The notes under the pieces: model-generated
Seen by the model: the letters and a program-made list of their open reading frames with translations, nothing else
Told to the model about the DNA's origin: nothing
Database searches by the model: none
NCBI GenBank assembly: GCA_964448045.1
Contig: CAYUVF010000051.1
Coordinates: 1 to 33,441, forward strand
Direction of reading: 5' to 3'
DNA from: CAYUVF01 sp964448045
GTDB taxonomy: Bacteria > Bacteroidota > Rhodothermia > Rhodothermales > Salinibacteraceae
Length of the DNA: 33,441 nucleotides
Part shown: positions 7,981 through 15,132 of the stretch, piece by piece
How the letters are laid out: each line of letters opens with the position of its first letter
Position numbering within the stretch: the first letter of the stretch is position 1
Program-made: the position numbers and the translations under genes

Positions 7981-9006
7981 AGTTGGGTGGCGGGTGTATG
8001 CATCTGCGCCGGTGGGCAGCGGAGGCGTCCGGAGGCGTGAAGCGCTTCCGGGCGCGGATGCTGGGCCAACGGGATGCCGTTCCACAAGCGGTCTGCGAGG
8101 CGCTGCATCAGCGCACGCAAGGCACGGCCCAGCAGCCCAAAGGCCGGTGGAACCGAGACGCCGGGCCCGTGGCCCCGGTCAGTTCCTATCCACCAGCGCA
8201 AGGATGCAGTGAACACTCCTTTCATCTGAAAAGAATTTCGAAGTATGCAGGGCCGGAGGCCGCGCCAGGGGGCGCCGCCTCCGGCAAGAATGCGGTACCA
8301 AAGGGGTAGCCTGTAGCGGGCGTGCGGCTCGGCTCGCCGGCCCGTTGGGACGGGAGCAGGAGTGCATCATCGGGGGCATCCCCCGGTTCTGCGGAATGGG
8401 CAACATCAACCTGGCGCGCAACGCCCCTCCGGTCGTCGGGTTGCGGCGGTCGCGCACGAGCGGTCTGCCACCCATTGGCAGATAAGCCCTGCAGTACAGG
8501 TACGACATTGTAATTGCCCGATCATGTGAAATGATCCCATGACGCCGAATCGAAGCCGCATCCGTTGCCGCGCGCTTTAATAGAAATTCTTGCATGTGCT
8601 ATGGTCTCCTTTCTTAAGTTTGTATAACAAGTCAGGCGGAACATCGGACGCTCCGGGCTCACCGGCCGACGACCGGAACCCCCCTTGCCCTTTTCCTTAT
8701 GGATGCATCGGGAACGCGGCGCATTCTTTCGTTTGGGAGCGATGCCACACGAGCGGGAAGACAAGCACCCGAGGTGGGGCGACCCGATCCGCGGCGGAGC
8801 AGGCGAGTGAGCGAATCCGGGTTAGATCGGATCGGTCACAGCACGATGCTCCGACCGCCGTCCTCCGCGACCGACTTTCTTTGACATGGGCTCACATCGT
8901 CGCCGCGCATGGCAGACCGTCGAAATGATGCCGTGTGCTCCCCCTGTGCACTGCACCGTGAGGCGCCTCTTCTCAATACTGACATCCCAACCAAACCACC
9001 ACAGAT
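7981..9006. other. Gene-poor 1-kb spacer between divergent rng and gltA
   Basis: I find no convincing gene here. The frames present are Arg/Pro/Ala-rich or overlap one another. It contains some dyads, for example CGGGGG/CCCCCG near 8371-8385. The minus strand carries AAGAAAGGAGACC about 12 nt before an ATG at 8593-8595. A TAAGTTTG promoter-like box sits on the plus strand at 8615-8622. It may hold long leaders for rng and/or gltA or an unrecognised RNA; I see no RNase P RNA, tmRNA or SRP RNA signature. Confidence 0.6.
8590..8622 (+). promoter_or_regulatory. Candidate Bacteroidota-type promoter toward gltA
   Basis: TAAGTTTG at 8615-8622 matches the -7 consensus TAnnTTTG exactly, with TTG at 8590-8592 about 22 bp upstream as a possible -33 element. 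It is followed by the short dyad TTGTATAACAA. If used, gltA would have a leader of nearly 380 nt. Evidence is motif match only. Confidence 0.3.
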
Positions 9007-10155
9007 ATGCCAGACAATGTTGCGAACGGATCGCCGGTCAAGGCTCCCGGACTTGAAGGCGTAATTGCACTGGAGTCGGAGCTCTCCTTTATCGATGGGC
9101 AGAAGGGTGAACTCGTCTACCGCGGCTATGACATCCACGACCTGGCCGAGCAGGTCTCCTTCGAAGAGGTGATTCATCTGCTCTGGGAGGGGGAGCTGCC
9201 TACCCAGGCCGAGCTCGACCGCCTGAATGACCAGCTCCAGGCGGCGCGCGAACTTCCCGACGAAATCGTCAACTTCCTCCGGCAGACGCCCAGCGATGCC
9301 CATCCGATGGCGGTGTTGCGATCGGCCGTCTCGGCGTTGGCGCACTACGACGATGAGACCGAGGACATGGAGCCCGCGGCCAACCGCCGCAAGGCCACGC
9401 GCCTCTTGGCTCGCATGCCGGCGCTCATCGCCACCTTTGCTCGCCTGCGCGATGGCAAAGCGCCCGTGGCGCCCCTCAGCGACGGCTCCACGGCGCGCAA
9501 CTTCCTCTACATGCTTAACGGCGAAGAGCCCGGCGCCGCCGCCGAGGAAACCTTCGACGTATGCCTCGTCCTCCACGCCGATCACGGCTTGAATGCGTCG
9601 ACCTTTACGTCGCGCGTCATCGGCTCGACGCTGTCCGATCTGTACTCGGCCGTGACGGGTGCCATCGGAGCGCTGAAGGGGCCGCTTCACGGCGGTGCCA
9701 ATGTCGAAGTGATGAAGATGCTGCGTGCGATTCACGCCTCGGACAAAGGACCCGTCCAGTACGTCAAGGATCGCCTCGCCGCGGGCGAGCGCGTGATGGG
9801 CTTTGGCCACCGCGTCTACAAGACGATGGACCCGCGCGCTGCTATTCTCCGCGAGATGGTAGGCGAGCTCAGCGAAGAGCGCGATGCCCGCCACTGGTAC
9901 GACTACCAGACGGCCATCATGGAAACGATGAAGAACGAGAAGGGGCTCGATCCCAATGTCGACTTCTTCAGCGCGTCGGTCTATTACATGCTGGGCATTG
10001 ATATTGATCTGTTCACCACTATCTTTGCACTAAGCCGCACGACCGGATGGAGCGCCCATCTGCTCGAGCAGTGGTCGGCCAACCGGCTCATCCGTCCGCG
10101 TGCCGAGTACGTCGGGGAACGGGGTAAAACCGTCACGCCGATCGCAGAGCGATGA
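9007..10155 (+). CDS. gltA: Citrate synthase
   Basis: 382 residues; condenses oxaloacetate with acetyl-CoA to open the TCA cycle. The family motifs are complete: SELSFIDGQKGELVYRGYDI at the N-terminus, LHADHGLNAST (His190/His193), catalytic His228 in GPLHGGANVEV, His268 in GFGHRVYKTMDPRA, Asp319 in PNVDFFSASVYY, and the C-terminal RTTGWSAHLLEQ. The length (about 380) fits the shorter CitZ/GltA class of Gram-positive bacteria and archaea rather than the 427-residue NADH-regulated E. coli type, so allosteric NADH control is not expected (inference). No Shine-Dalgarno sequence precedes the ATG (CCAAACCACCACAG). It is followed on the same strand by sdhCDAB after a 135-bp gap holding a palindrome and a promoter-like sequence, so sdh may be controlled separately. 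Confidence 0.97.
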   Translation: MPDNVANGSPVKAPGLEGVIALESELSFIDGQKGELVYRGYDIHDLAEQVSFEEVIHLLWEGELPTQAELDRLNDQLQAARELPDEIVNFLRQTPSDAHPMAVLRSAVSALAHYDDETEDMEPAANRRKATRLLARMPALIATFARLRDGKAPVAPLSDGSTARNFLYMLNGEEPGAAAEETFDVCLVLHADHGLNASTFTSRVIGSTLSDLYSAVTGAIGALKGPLHGGANVEVMKMLRAIHASDKGPVQYVKDRLAAGERVMGFGHRVYKTMDPRAAILREMVGELSEERDARHWYDYQTAIMETMKNEKGLDPNVDFFSASVYYMLGIDIDLFTTIFALSRTTGWSAHLLEQWSANRLIRPRAEYVGERGKTVTPIAER

Positions 10156-10178
10156 TCGGCGGCGCACAGGGGGGTAGT

Positions 10179-10196
10179 TTTCAGTAATTACTGAAA
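10179..10196. promoter_or_regulatory. Perfect 18-bp palindrome, candidate operator upstream of sdhC
   Basis: TTTCAGTAATTACTGAAA is a perfect palindrome centred between 10187 and 10188. It is AT-rich in otherwise GC-rich DNA and ends just before the proposed -33 box. Symmetry and position are typical of a dimeric regulator site. It does not look like a terminator because no GC stem or T-run follows. Confidence 0.6.
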
Positions 10197-10197
10197 C

Positions 10198-10227
10198 TTT
10201 CGTCCCGTGCGCGCCATACCATATTTG
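10198..10227 (+). promoter_or_regulatory. Candidate promoter of sdhCDAB
   Basis: TTTC at 10198 or nearby and CATATTTG at 10220-10227 (7 of 8 match to TAnnTTTG), with an 18-bp spacer, resemble Bacteroidota housekeeping promoters. Transcription would begin about 60 nt before the sdhC ATG. It lies directly beside the palindrome at 10179-10196. Confidence 0.45.
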
Positions 10228-10290
10228 CAGTAGGAGTTGCGTCCTAACGGGAGCGCTCCTGCCTCCACGTTATCAAAAATCCGCGTCATC

Positions 10291-10749
10291 ATGGCAGTCG
10301 AAACGGCAGAGCGTTCACGCGCCACATCGTCCGAGAAGGTTCACACCGAATCCAGCCGATTTCAGCGGTACCGGGTGCGTACCGGCATGTTTGCCTGGTT
10401 GATGCACCGCCTCACCGGGGTGGGACTGGTTGCCTATCTGGCTATCCACATCTGGGGGCTGAAGTCGCTGAGCAGCCCGGAAGCCTTTAACGCGCTCATC
10501 GCGAAGTACCATGCTCCGATCTTCAAAGTCGGCGAGTTTCTGCTGCTGGTAGCGGTGGCGTATCACGCCATGAACGGATTGCGGATTGTGCTCATCGACT
10601 TCCTGGGGTGGAGCCCGAAGCAGAAACGGCTGTTCTGGACGCTCGGAGCGGTGACGCTGGTCATTATCCTGGTCGGCGGATGGCCGTCGATCTACGCGCT
10701 CGGCGAGTACTTCTTCGGTCCGGGCACCATGCCGGAGATCTTTCTCTAA
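10291..10749 (+). CDS. sdhC: Succinate dehydrogenase cytochrome b subunit
   Basis: 152 residues from ATG 10291; a TTG-started frame from 10237 lacks family sequence. It is one of two membrane anchors that carry electrons from the SdhAB iron-sulfur centres to quinone. About three transmembrane helices are visible (roughly 41-60, 80-103, 115-135). Family motifs are FAWLMHRLTGVGLVAYLAIHIWG (His39, His53) and YHAMNGLRIVLIDF (His92, the usual haem-ligand context). The first about 25 residues are polar. The next gene encodes a second anchor with the same HRxTG and HxxxGL patterns, so the complex has two different anchors rather than the single large cytochrome b usual in many Bacteroidota. First gene of sdhCDAB. 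Confidence 0.92.
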   Translation: MAVETAERSRATSSEKVHTESSRFQRYRVRTGMFAWLMHRLTGVGLVAYLAIHIWGLKSLSSPEAFNALIAKYHAPIFKVGEFLLLVAVAYHAMNGLRIVLIDFLGWSPKQKRLFWTLGAVTLVIILVGGWPSIYALGEYFFGPGTMPEIFL

Positions 10750-10804
10750 TGCCGGGCCGCGAGCCCACCCTCCCACGCACTGCTGACGATAGCCGCAACG
10801 ACCT

Positions 10805-11266
10805 ATGGCTGCGCGAAAGAAATCCAACGCTCTCAACTGGTTCCTCCATCGCATTACCGGCACGTTCCTCGTGTTTCTGCTGATCACCCACTTCTGGGTG
10901 CAGCACTACGACCACGAGGTGGCGTCGGTGACGGCCCAGGTTGTCGAGCAAGGCCAGATGCCTGAGTACCCGGAGGCCGCTAAAGAAGGCGTTCGTGCCC
11001 GCATGGGCGACCCGAATGCCGAAGTGACGCCCTACGACGTGGTGATGCAGCGCCTGGCTGATCCGGTGTACGCGGTGCTCTGGAAAGGCTTCAACATTCT
11101 CTTTCTGATTGTTGCGCTCCACCACGGGTTTTACGGGCTCAATAACGTGTTGACCGATTACATCCGGAATGACATGGGGCGCGTTGTTGCGAAGACGTTA
11201 TCGTGGGGCACGGCACTCGTGTTACTGATCATTGGGCTCTATTCGGTGATTACGGCCGGATGGTGA
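10805..11266 (+). CDS. sdhD: Succinate dehydrogenase second membrane anchor
   Basis: 153 residues, starting 55 bp after sdhC. Three hydrophobic helices (about 16-34, 88-107, 132-151) carry LHRITGTFLVFLLITHFW (His15, His29) and ALHHGFYGLNNVLTDYIRND (His106/His107), the haem and quinone-site pattern of SdhC/SdhD proteins. A polar loop of about 45 residues between helices 1 and 2 (GQMPEYPEAAKEGVRARMGDPNAE region) is longer than usual. Having haem-type His motifs in both anchors suggests a two-haem type A enzyme like those of haloarchaea and Thermus (inference). The spacer to sdhA holds an inverted repeat. Confidence 0.88.
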   Translation: MAARKKSNALNWFLHRITGTFLVFLLITHFWVQHYDHEVASVTAQVVEQGQMPEYPEAAKEGVRARMGDPNAEVTPYDVVMQRLADPVYAVLWKGFNILFLIVALHHGFYGLNNVLTDYIRNDMGRVVAKTLSWGTALVLLIIGLYSVITAGW

Positions 11267-11295
11267 CGACGCTTGCGGCGGACCACGGGTCACTT

Positions 11296-11325
11296 GTCAT
11301 TAGTCATGTCTCAATGACCAATGAC
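11296..11325. repeat. GTCATTA-type repeat hairpin in sdhD-sdhA spacer
   Basis: GTCATTAGTCAT (11296-11307) and ATGACCAATGAC (11314-11325) form 12-bp arms with one mismatch around a 6-nt loop. Each arm is itself made of the short word TCATTnG. It is flanked by further partial words (GTCACTT, GGATGACC). The whole lies inside the operon, so it would appear as a hairpin in the mRNA. Confidence 0.75.
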
Positions 11326-11370
11326 GGATGACCATCCCTCGACATCACGATTTTGTGTACACCCATCTGA

Positions 11371-13122
11371 ATGACCATGACCTTTAATCACGACGTGATC
11401 GTCGTTGGCGCTGGCGGCTCCGGCCTGATGGCCGCGCTGTACGCCAAAGAGGGCGGCGCCGATGTCGGCGTTGTCTCGAAACTGCATCCGCTCCGTTCGC
11501 ACACCGGCGCCGCGCAGGGCGGCATCAGCGCGGCGCTCGGTAACGAAGAGGAGGATCACTGGCTCTGGCACGCCTTCGACACGGTGAAGGGCAGCGACTA
11601 CCTGGGCGATCAGGATGCCATCACCACGATGTGCCAGGACGCACCCCGGACGATCGTGGAGTTGGAGCATTACGGCGTGCCCTTCAGCCGCAACGAGGAG
11701 GGCAAGATCTCGCAGCGGCGCTTCGGCGGGCACACGCGCAACTTCGGCGAGGCGCCGGTCAAGCGCGCCTGCCACGCGGCCGACCGCACCGGGCACACCA
11801 TCCTGCACACGCTCTACGACCAGTGCACCAAGCAGGGCGTGCGCTTCTACGATGAGTTCCAGGTGCTCGATCTCATCATGACGCCCGACGGCGAGGAGTG
11901 CTGCGGCGTCGTGGCGTACGAGATCCTGACCGGCGAAATCCACACCTTCCACGCCAAGATCGTCTGCTTCGCCACCGGCGGCTACGGACGGGCGTTCAAG
12001 ACGACGTCGAACGCCCACGCGGGCACCGGCGACGGCATGGCTATCATGCTGCGCAACGGCATCCCGCTGGAAGACATGGAGTTCGTCCAGTTCCATCCGA
12101 CGGGCCTCTATCGCCTCGGCATCCTCATCACCGAGGGCGCCCGCGGCGAGGGCGGCATCCTCCGCAACTCGGAGGGCGAGCGCTTCATGGAACGCTACGC
12201 GCCGACCGTGAAAGACCTCGCGCCGCGCGACCTCGTCTCGCAGTGCATCTACAAGGAGATCCGCGAGGGGCGCGGCATCAACGGAAAAGATTACGTGCAC
12301 CTCGACCTCACGCATGTCGATGACAAGGTGCTCGATAAGAAGCTACCTGAGATCTCGGAGTTTTCGCGCACCTACATGGGCGTGAATCCGAAGGAGGAGC
12401 CGATCCCCGTCGTTCCCACCTGCCACTACGCGATGGGCGGCATCCCGACCGATGACGATGGGCGCGTGGAGCGGGCCGAGCGCGGATCCTCCGTGCCGGG
12501 TCTCTACGCGGTGGGCGAGTGCGCCTGCGTGTCGATTCATGGCGCCAACCGCCTCGGCACGAACGCCTTGCTGGAGCTGGTCGTCTTTGGGCGCCGCGCC
12601 GGCATGGCGATGGCGGATGAGATCCGCGAGGGCAAGAGCTTGCAGCCGCTGCCCGATGAGCCCGAGAAAGAGACGCGCGATCTGCTCGACCAGCTGCTGT
12701 CGAATACGCGCGATGAGGGCGAGCCCATCGTCAAGGTCCGCTCCGATCTGCAGGAATCGATGATGGACAACGTGTCCGTCTTCCGCAATGACGAGACGCT
12801 CAGCACGGCGCTCGACAACATTCAGGAGTACCGCGAGCGAGCCAAAAACGTCGTCGTTGAAGACAAGGGCACCCGCTTCAACACCGACTTGATGGACGCC
12901 GTTGAGATCAACTTCATGGTTGATTACGCTGAGTCCATCGCGGCGTGCGCCAGGCGACGAACCGAGAGCCGCGGGGCCCACTCGCGCGAGGACTACCAGC
13001 AGCGCAACGACGACGACTGGCTCAAGCACACGCTCTTCTACAGCGACTGCGATGGCAACTACGAGTTCGACGACAAGAACGTCGTCGTCGGTCGCTTCGA
13101 GCCGAAAGAGAGGAAGTACTAA
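11371..13122 (+). CDS. sdhA: Succinate dehydrogenase flavoprotein subunit
   Basis: 583 residues. It oxidises succinate to fumarate using covalently bound FAD on the cytoplasmic face. The Rossmann motif VIVVGAGGSGLMAALYA (9-25) is followed by SHTGAAQGGISAALGN, in which His44 is the FAD-linked residue. The substrate-site motifs are QFHPTGLYRLGILITEGARGEGG and the late PVVPTCHYAMGGIPTD and HGANRLGTNALLELVVFGRRAG. The length and order of motifs are normal. An in-frame ATG two codons downstream (11377) is an alternative start. It is third in sdhCDAB; the spacers on both sides carry repeat hairpins, unlike the tighter coupling common in sdh operons. Confidence 0.97.
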   Translation: MTMTFNHDVIVVGAGGSGLMAALYAKEGGADVGVVSKLHPLRSHTGAAQGGISAALGNEEEDHWLWHAFDTVKGSDYLGDQDAITTMCQDAPRTIVELEHYGVPFSRNEEGKISQRRFGGHTRNFGEAPVKRACHAADRTGHTILHTLYDQCTKQGVRFYDEFQVLDLIMTPDGEECCGVVAYEILTGEIHTFHAKIVCFATGGYGRAFKTTSNAHAGTGDGMAIMLRNGIPLEDMEFVQFHPTGLYRLGILITEGARGEGGILRNSEGERFMERYAPTVKDLAPRDLVSQCIYKEIREGRGINGKDYVHLDLTHVDDKVLDKKLPEISEFSRTYMGVNPKEEPIPVVPTCHYAMGGIPTDDDGRVERAERGSSVPGLYAVGECACVSIHGANRLGTNALLELVVFGRRAGMAMADEIREGKSLQPLPDEPEKETRDLLDQLLSNTRDEGEPIVKVRSDLQESMMDNVSVFRNDETLSTALDNIQEYRERAKNVVVEDKGTRFNTDLMDAVEINFMVDYAESIAACARRRTESRGAHSREDYQQRNDDDWLKHTLFYSDCDGNYEFDDKNVVVGRFEPKERKY

Positions 13123-13131
13123 AGTGCTCCG

Positions 13132-13194
13132 GTGTTTAGGTGTTCGGGTGTTTTGTGCACTTGAACACATCAAGACTCACACACCAAAACACCC
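13132..13194. repeat. Octamer GTGTTnnG tandem repeat with inverted copy, sdhA-sdhB spacer
   Basis: Three direct 8-bp copies, GTGTTTAG, GTGTTCGG and GTGTTTTG (13132-13155), are answered by the inverted CAAAACACCC at 13185-13194, which pairs perfectly with GGGTGTTTTG (13146-13155). The spacer between two subunit genes of one enzyme is therefore almost wholly repeat and would fold in the transcript. Confidence 0.8.
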
Positions 13195-13200
13195 CAATCC

Positions 13201-13914
13201 ATGCAGTTAAACGTCGAAATCAAGCGCTACAATCCGGATACGGACGATGCGCCGCACTGGGAGTCATACGAGGTGCCGGCCGAACCGCTCGACAGCGCGC
13301 TGAGCCTGCTCCTGCATGTGAAGTGGCACATCGATGGGACGCTGTCGCTGCGCAAGAGCTGCGCGCACGGCATCTGCGGCTCCGATGCCATGCAGATCAA
13401 CGGCGAGAACAAGCTGGCGTGCTCCGTGCTGGTGCAGGATATTCTTGGCAAGGACGCCAAGGACGGCGACACGGTCCGGTTTGCGCCGCTGCCCTCCGCG
13501 CCGGTTGTCAAGGATCTGGTGATCGACCAGAGTCGCTTTTTTGAGAAGTATCGCTCGGTGAAGCCGTGGCTTATCAACGACGAGCCCGCTCCCGAGCGCG
13601 AGCGGACGCAGAGCCCGGCCGATCACGAGGTCATTGAAGACGCGACCAAGTGTATCATGTGCGGCGCGTGCACGCACGCCTGCCCGAGCACCTGGGCCGA
13701 TCCGGATTACCTTGGCCCGGCGGCGATGCTGAAGGCGTACCGCTACACGTTCGACACGCGTGACAACGGCAGCGACGAGCGTCTCGATGTGGTCGACTCG
13801 GAGGATGGCCTCTGGAAGTGCTACACCATCTTCAACTGCAACCAGGCCTGCCCCAAGGAGATCGACATCACCCGCTGGCTGTCGGCGCTCAAGCGCAAGT
13901 CGGTCACGGGATAG
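13201..13914 (+). CDS. sdhB: Succinate dehydrogenase iron-sulfur subunit
   Basis: 237 residues; it carries electrons from FAD to the membrane anchors. The plant-type ferredoxin domain has SCAHGICGSDAM and LAC, giving [2Fe-2S] ligands Cys54, Cys59, Asp62 and Cys74, with Asp in the third place as in E. coli. The C-terminal domain has CIMCGACTHACP (Cys151, 154, 157, 161) and CYTIFNCNQACPKEI (Cys207, 213, 217). By family rule [4Fe-4S] uses 151/154/157/217 and [3Fe-4S] uses 161/207/213. All ligands are present. Last gene of sdhCDAB, followed by a terminator at 13951-13985. No Shine-Dalgarno sequence is seen; the ATG follows the repeat spacer directly. Confidence 0.97.
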   Translation: MQLNVEIKRYNPDTDDAPHWESYEVPAEPLDSALSLLLHVKWHIDGTLSLRKSCAHGICGSDAMQINGENKLACSVLVQDILGKDAKDGDTVRFAPLPSAPVVKDLVIDQSRFFEKYRSVKPWLINDEPAPERERTQSPADHEVIEDATKCIMCGACTHACPSTWADPDYLGPAAMLKAYRYTFDTRDNGSDERLDVVDSEDGLWKCYTIFNCNQACPKEIDITRWLSALKRKSVTG

Positions 13915-13950
13915 CGTTGGATTCGACGCAGTTTGACGTAGAGACGAAGC

Positions 13951-13985
13951 AAACGCCTCACGCCTGCTCCCGGCGTGGGGCGTTT
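13951..13985. terminator. Terminator shared by sdhB and convergent methyltransferase gene
   Basis: AAACGCCTCACGCC (13951-13964) pairs with GGCGTGGGGCGTTT (13972-13985) over 14 bp with one G-T wobble and a 7-nt loop, followed by TTTTGTGTT on the plus strand. The stop codon of the minus-strand methyltransferase lies inside the left arm (13958-13960). Confidence 0.88.
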
Positions 13986-14626
13986 TGTGTTGCGGAGGCG
14001 TCACCAGAAGATTCGGCGAGCGCGGCCACACCGATGATGTGCGGCGACACGACGGGCACCTCCGCCCGAAACGCCTCGCGCTCGAGGATGCGGAAGCCGG
14101 CTCGTTCGATGGCCACCTCCGTTTCGCGATCGGGATGGCAGCCGTCAGCTAAGGGGCGCCAGACGGGCTTGATGCCGCGCTGGAGCGTGCGGAGCCATGA
14201 GCCCTCCGGCGCAGCGACGTGCTCCATGAAATAGAAGCGGCCGCCGGGTTTCAGGATGCGCCGAATCTCGGCGAGCGCGGCATCCAGGTTGGGTACCGAG
14301 CAGAGGACGAGCGTGCTCACCACGGCATTGACGTGGGCATCGGGCAGGCCCGTGTTGGAGGCGGGCGCCGTGCGAATCTCGGCGTCGATGCCGGCGTCCG
14401 TGGCTTGTTCACGGATATAGCTGTGCATGTGCGGATTCGGCTCCAGGCCGATCCACTGGATGTCACGCGGGTAGTACGGCAGGTTGATCCCCGTTCCTGG
14501 CCCGATCTCGACGACTGTGCCCGTCAGATCCGCAAACAGTGCTCGCTTGCGCTCACCGTAGATGCGATGTTGGGATCGGTCGCCCGTGGCGAGTAGGCGA
14601 GCGAATAGACGTTGGTAGAGGCTCAT
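13958..14626 (-). CDS. Class I SAM methyltransferase, METTL7/TMT1-like
   Basis: 222 residues from ATG 14624-14626; an in-frame start at 14671 would add 15 polar residues. The SAM-binding motif VVEIGPGTGINLPYY lies at about 38-52, with the acidic loop GLEPNPHMHSY. The middle STLVLCSVPNLDAALAEIRRILKPGG, then FYFMEHVAAPEGSW, DGCHPDRETEVAIERAGF and the late PHIIGVA follow the layout of animal METTL7 (TMT1) thiol methyltransferases almost motif by motif. Bacterial relatives are usually labelled only type 11/UbiE-like. The substrate is therefore unknown; a small thiol or lipid-like molecule is a guess from the animal enzymes. There is no N-terminal membrane anchor like that of METTL7A. It is convergent with sdhB and divergent from dodecin. 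Confidence 0.85.
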   Translation of the reverse strand: MSLYQRLFARLLATGDRSQHRIYGERKRALFADLTGTVVEIGPGTGINLPYYPRDIQWIGLEPNPHMHSYIREQATDAGIDAEIRTAPASNTGLPDAHVNAVVSTLVLCSVPNLDAALAEIRRILKPGGRFYFMEHVAAPEGSWLRTLQRGIKPVWRPLADGCHPDRETEVAIERAGFRILEREAFRAEVPVVSPHIIGVAALAESSGDASATQNAPRREQA

Positions 14627-14780
14627 CGCAGTAGGAGGGGATAGAATCGGAGAGGTGGAGTGACGATCCATTCACAATATCTTCACGGTGGTAGTTCGCA
14701 AGCGGGTATCATGCAGGCGTATCATCCTTACAAGCTATCGCAGTTTATCTATTCTTTCGCATCAACCAAGAGGGCGGAAT

Positions 14781-14981
14781 ATGTCTGTAGCTAAGGTTAT
14801 TGAAATACTCGCAGAAGGGGACTCGATTGAATCGGCCACCGAGGAGGCCGTCAAACAGGCCGCGAAGACCGTCAGCGATATCAAGAACGTGTATGTGGAT
14901 GATTACCGAGCGGTGGTCAAAAACGGTGAGATCACCGCGTATCGCGTGAATGCGAAGGTGACATTCGTAGTGCGCGACTGA
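14781..14981 (+). CDS. Dodecin-family small flavin-binding protein
   Basis: 66 residues from ATG 14781, preceded by AGAGGGCGG as a possible ribosome site. The start MSVAKVIEILAEG, the helix SIESATEEAVKQAAKTVSDI and the C-terminal strand pair GEITAYRVNAKVTFVV match dodecins, which form hollow 12-mers storing flavin or CoA between subunits. The aromatic residue normally stacking on the flavin is a Trp in this region (Halobacterium VVWAE, proteobacterial KGAWVKE). Here the segment reads DIKNVYVDDY, with no Trp anywhere in the protein; Tyr38 is the nearest substitute. Ligand binding may therefore differ. It stands alone with its own terminator. Confidence 0.9.
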   Translation: MSVAKVIEILAEGDSIESATEEAVKQAAKTVSDIKNVYVDDYRAVVKNGEITAYRVNAKVTFVVRD

Positions 14982-15026
14982 GTGCCATTGGGGTTGATTC
15001 GGGCCGTCTGATAATCCTTTTTGCTG

Positions 15027-15046
15027 TCCCGGATCAGCGTCCGGGA
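15027..15046. repeat. REP-like hairpin (CCCGGA...TCCGGG + ATGAC)
   Basis: TCCCGGA (15027-15033), a 6-nt loop and TCCGGGA (15040-15046), followed by TGACGG. It has the same layout (7-bp stem, 6-nt loop, adjoining GATGAC or its complement) as the hairpin at 31958-31977. Confidence 0.65.
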
Positions 15047-15087
15047 TGACGGCTCGTTGAAATTGTAGCGGCATGACGTAACGAATG

Positions 15088-15117
15088 GGCGGAGGCGGCA
15101 TTGCAGCGGCCTCCGCC
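15088..15117 (+). terminator. Hairpin terminator downstream of dodecin
   Basis: GGCGGAGGC (15088-15096) and GCCTCCGCC (15109-15117) form a perfect 9-bp stem with a 12-nt loop, followed by a short T-run (TTTCG). It lies between the convergent dodecin and S41 protease genes; the weak T-run lowers certainty. Confidence 0.65.
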
Positions 15118-15132
15118 TTTCGTATGGATGGT

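Noticed and set aside
8179..8595. A 138-codon minus-strand frame with a good AAGGAGACC ribosome site
   Set aside because: After about 40 residues it becomes Arg/Pro/Met-rich without any fold pattern, and it overlaps another equally open frame. A short leader peptide cannot be excluded, so it is kept as part of the spacer finding.
8836..9894. A 352-codon minus-strand frame opposite citrate synthase
   Set aside because: The plus strand carries a complete citrate synthase; this frame is His/Arg/Val-rich and motif-free.
10179..10196. A terminator for gltA
   Set aside because: The palindrome is AT-rich with no GC stem and no T-run at the end; an operator is a better fit.
11311..12315. A 334-codon minus-strand frame opposite sdhA
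   Set aside because: sdhA is complete on the plus strand with its FAD and active-site motifs; this frame is its shadow.
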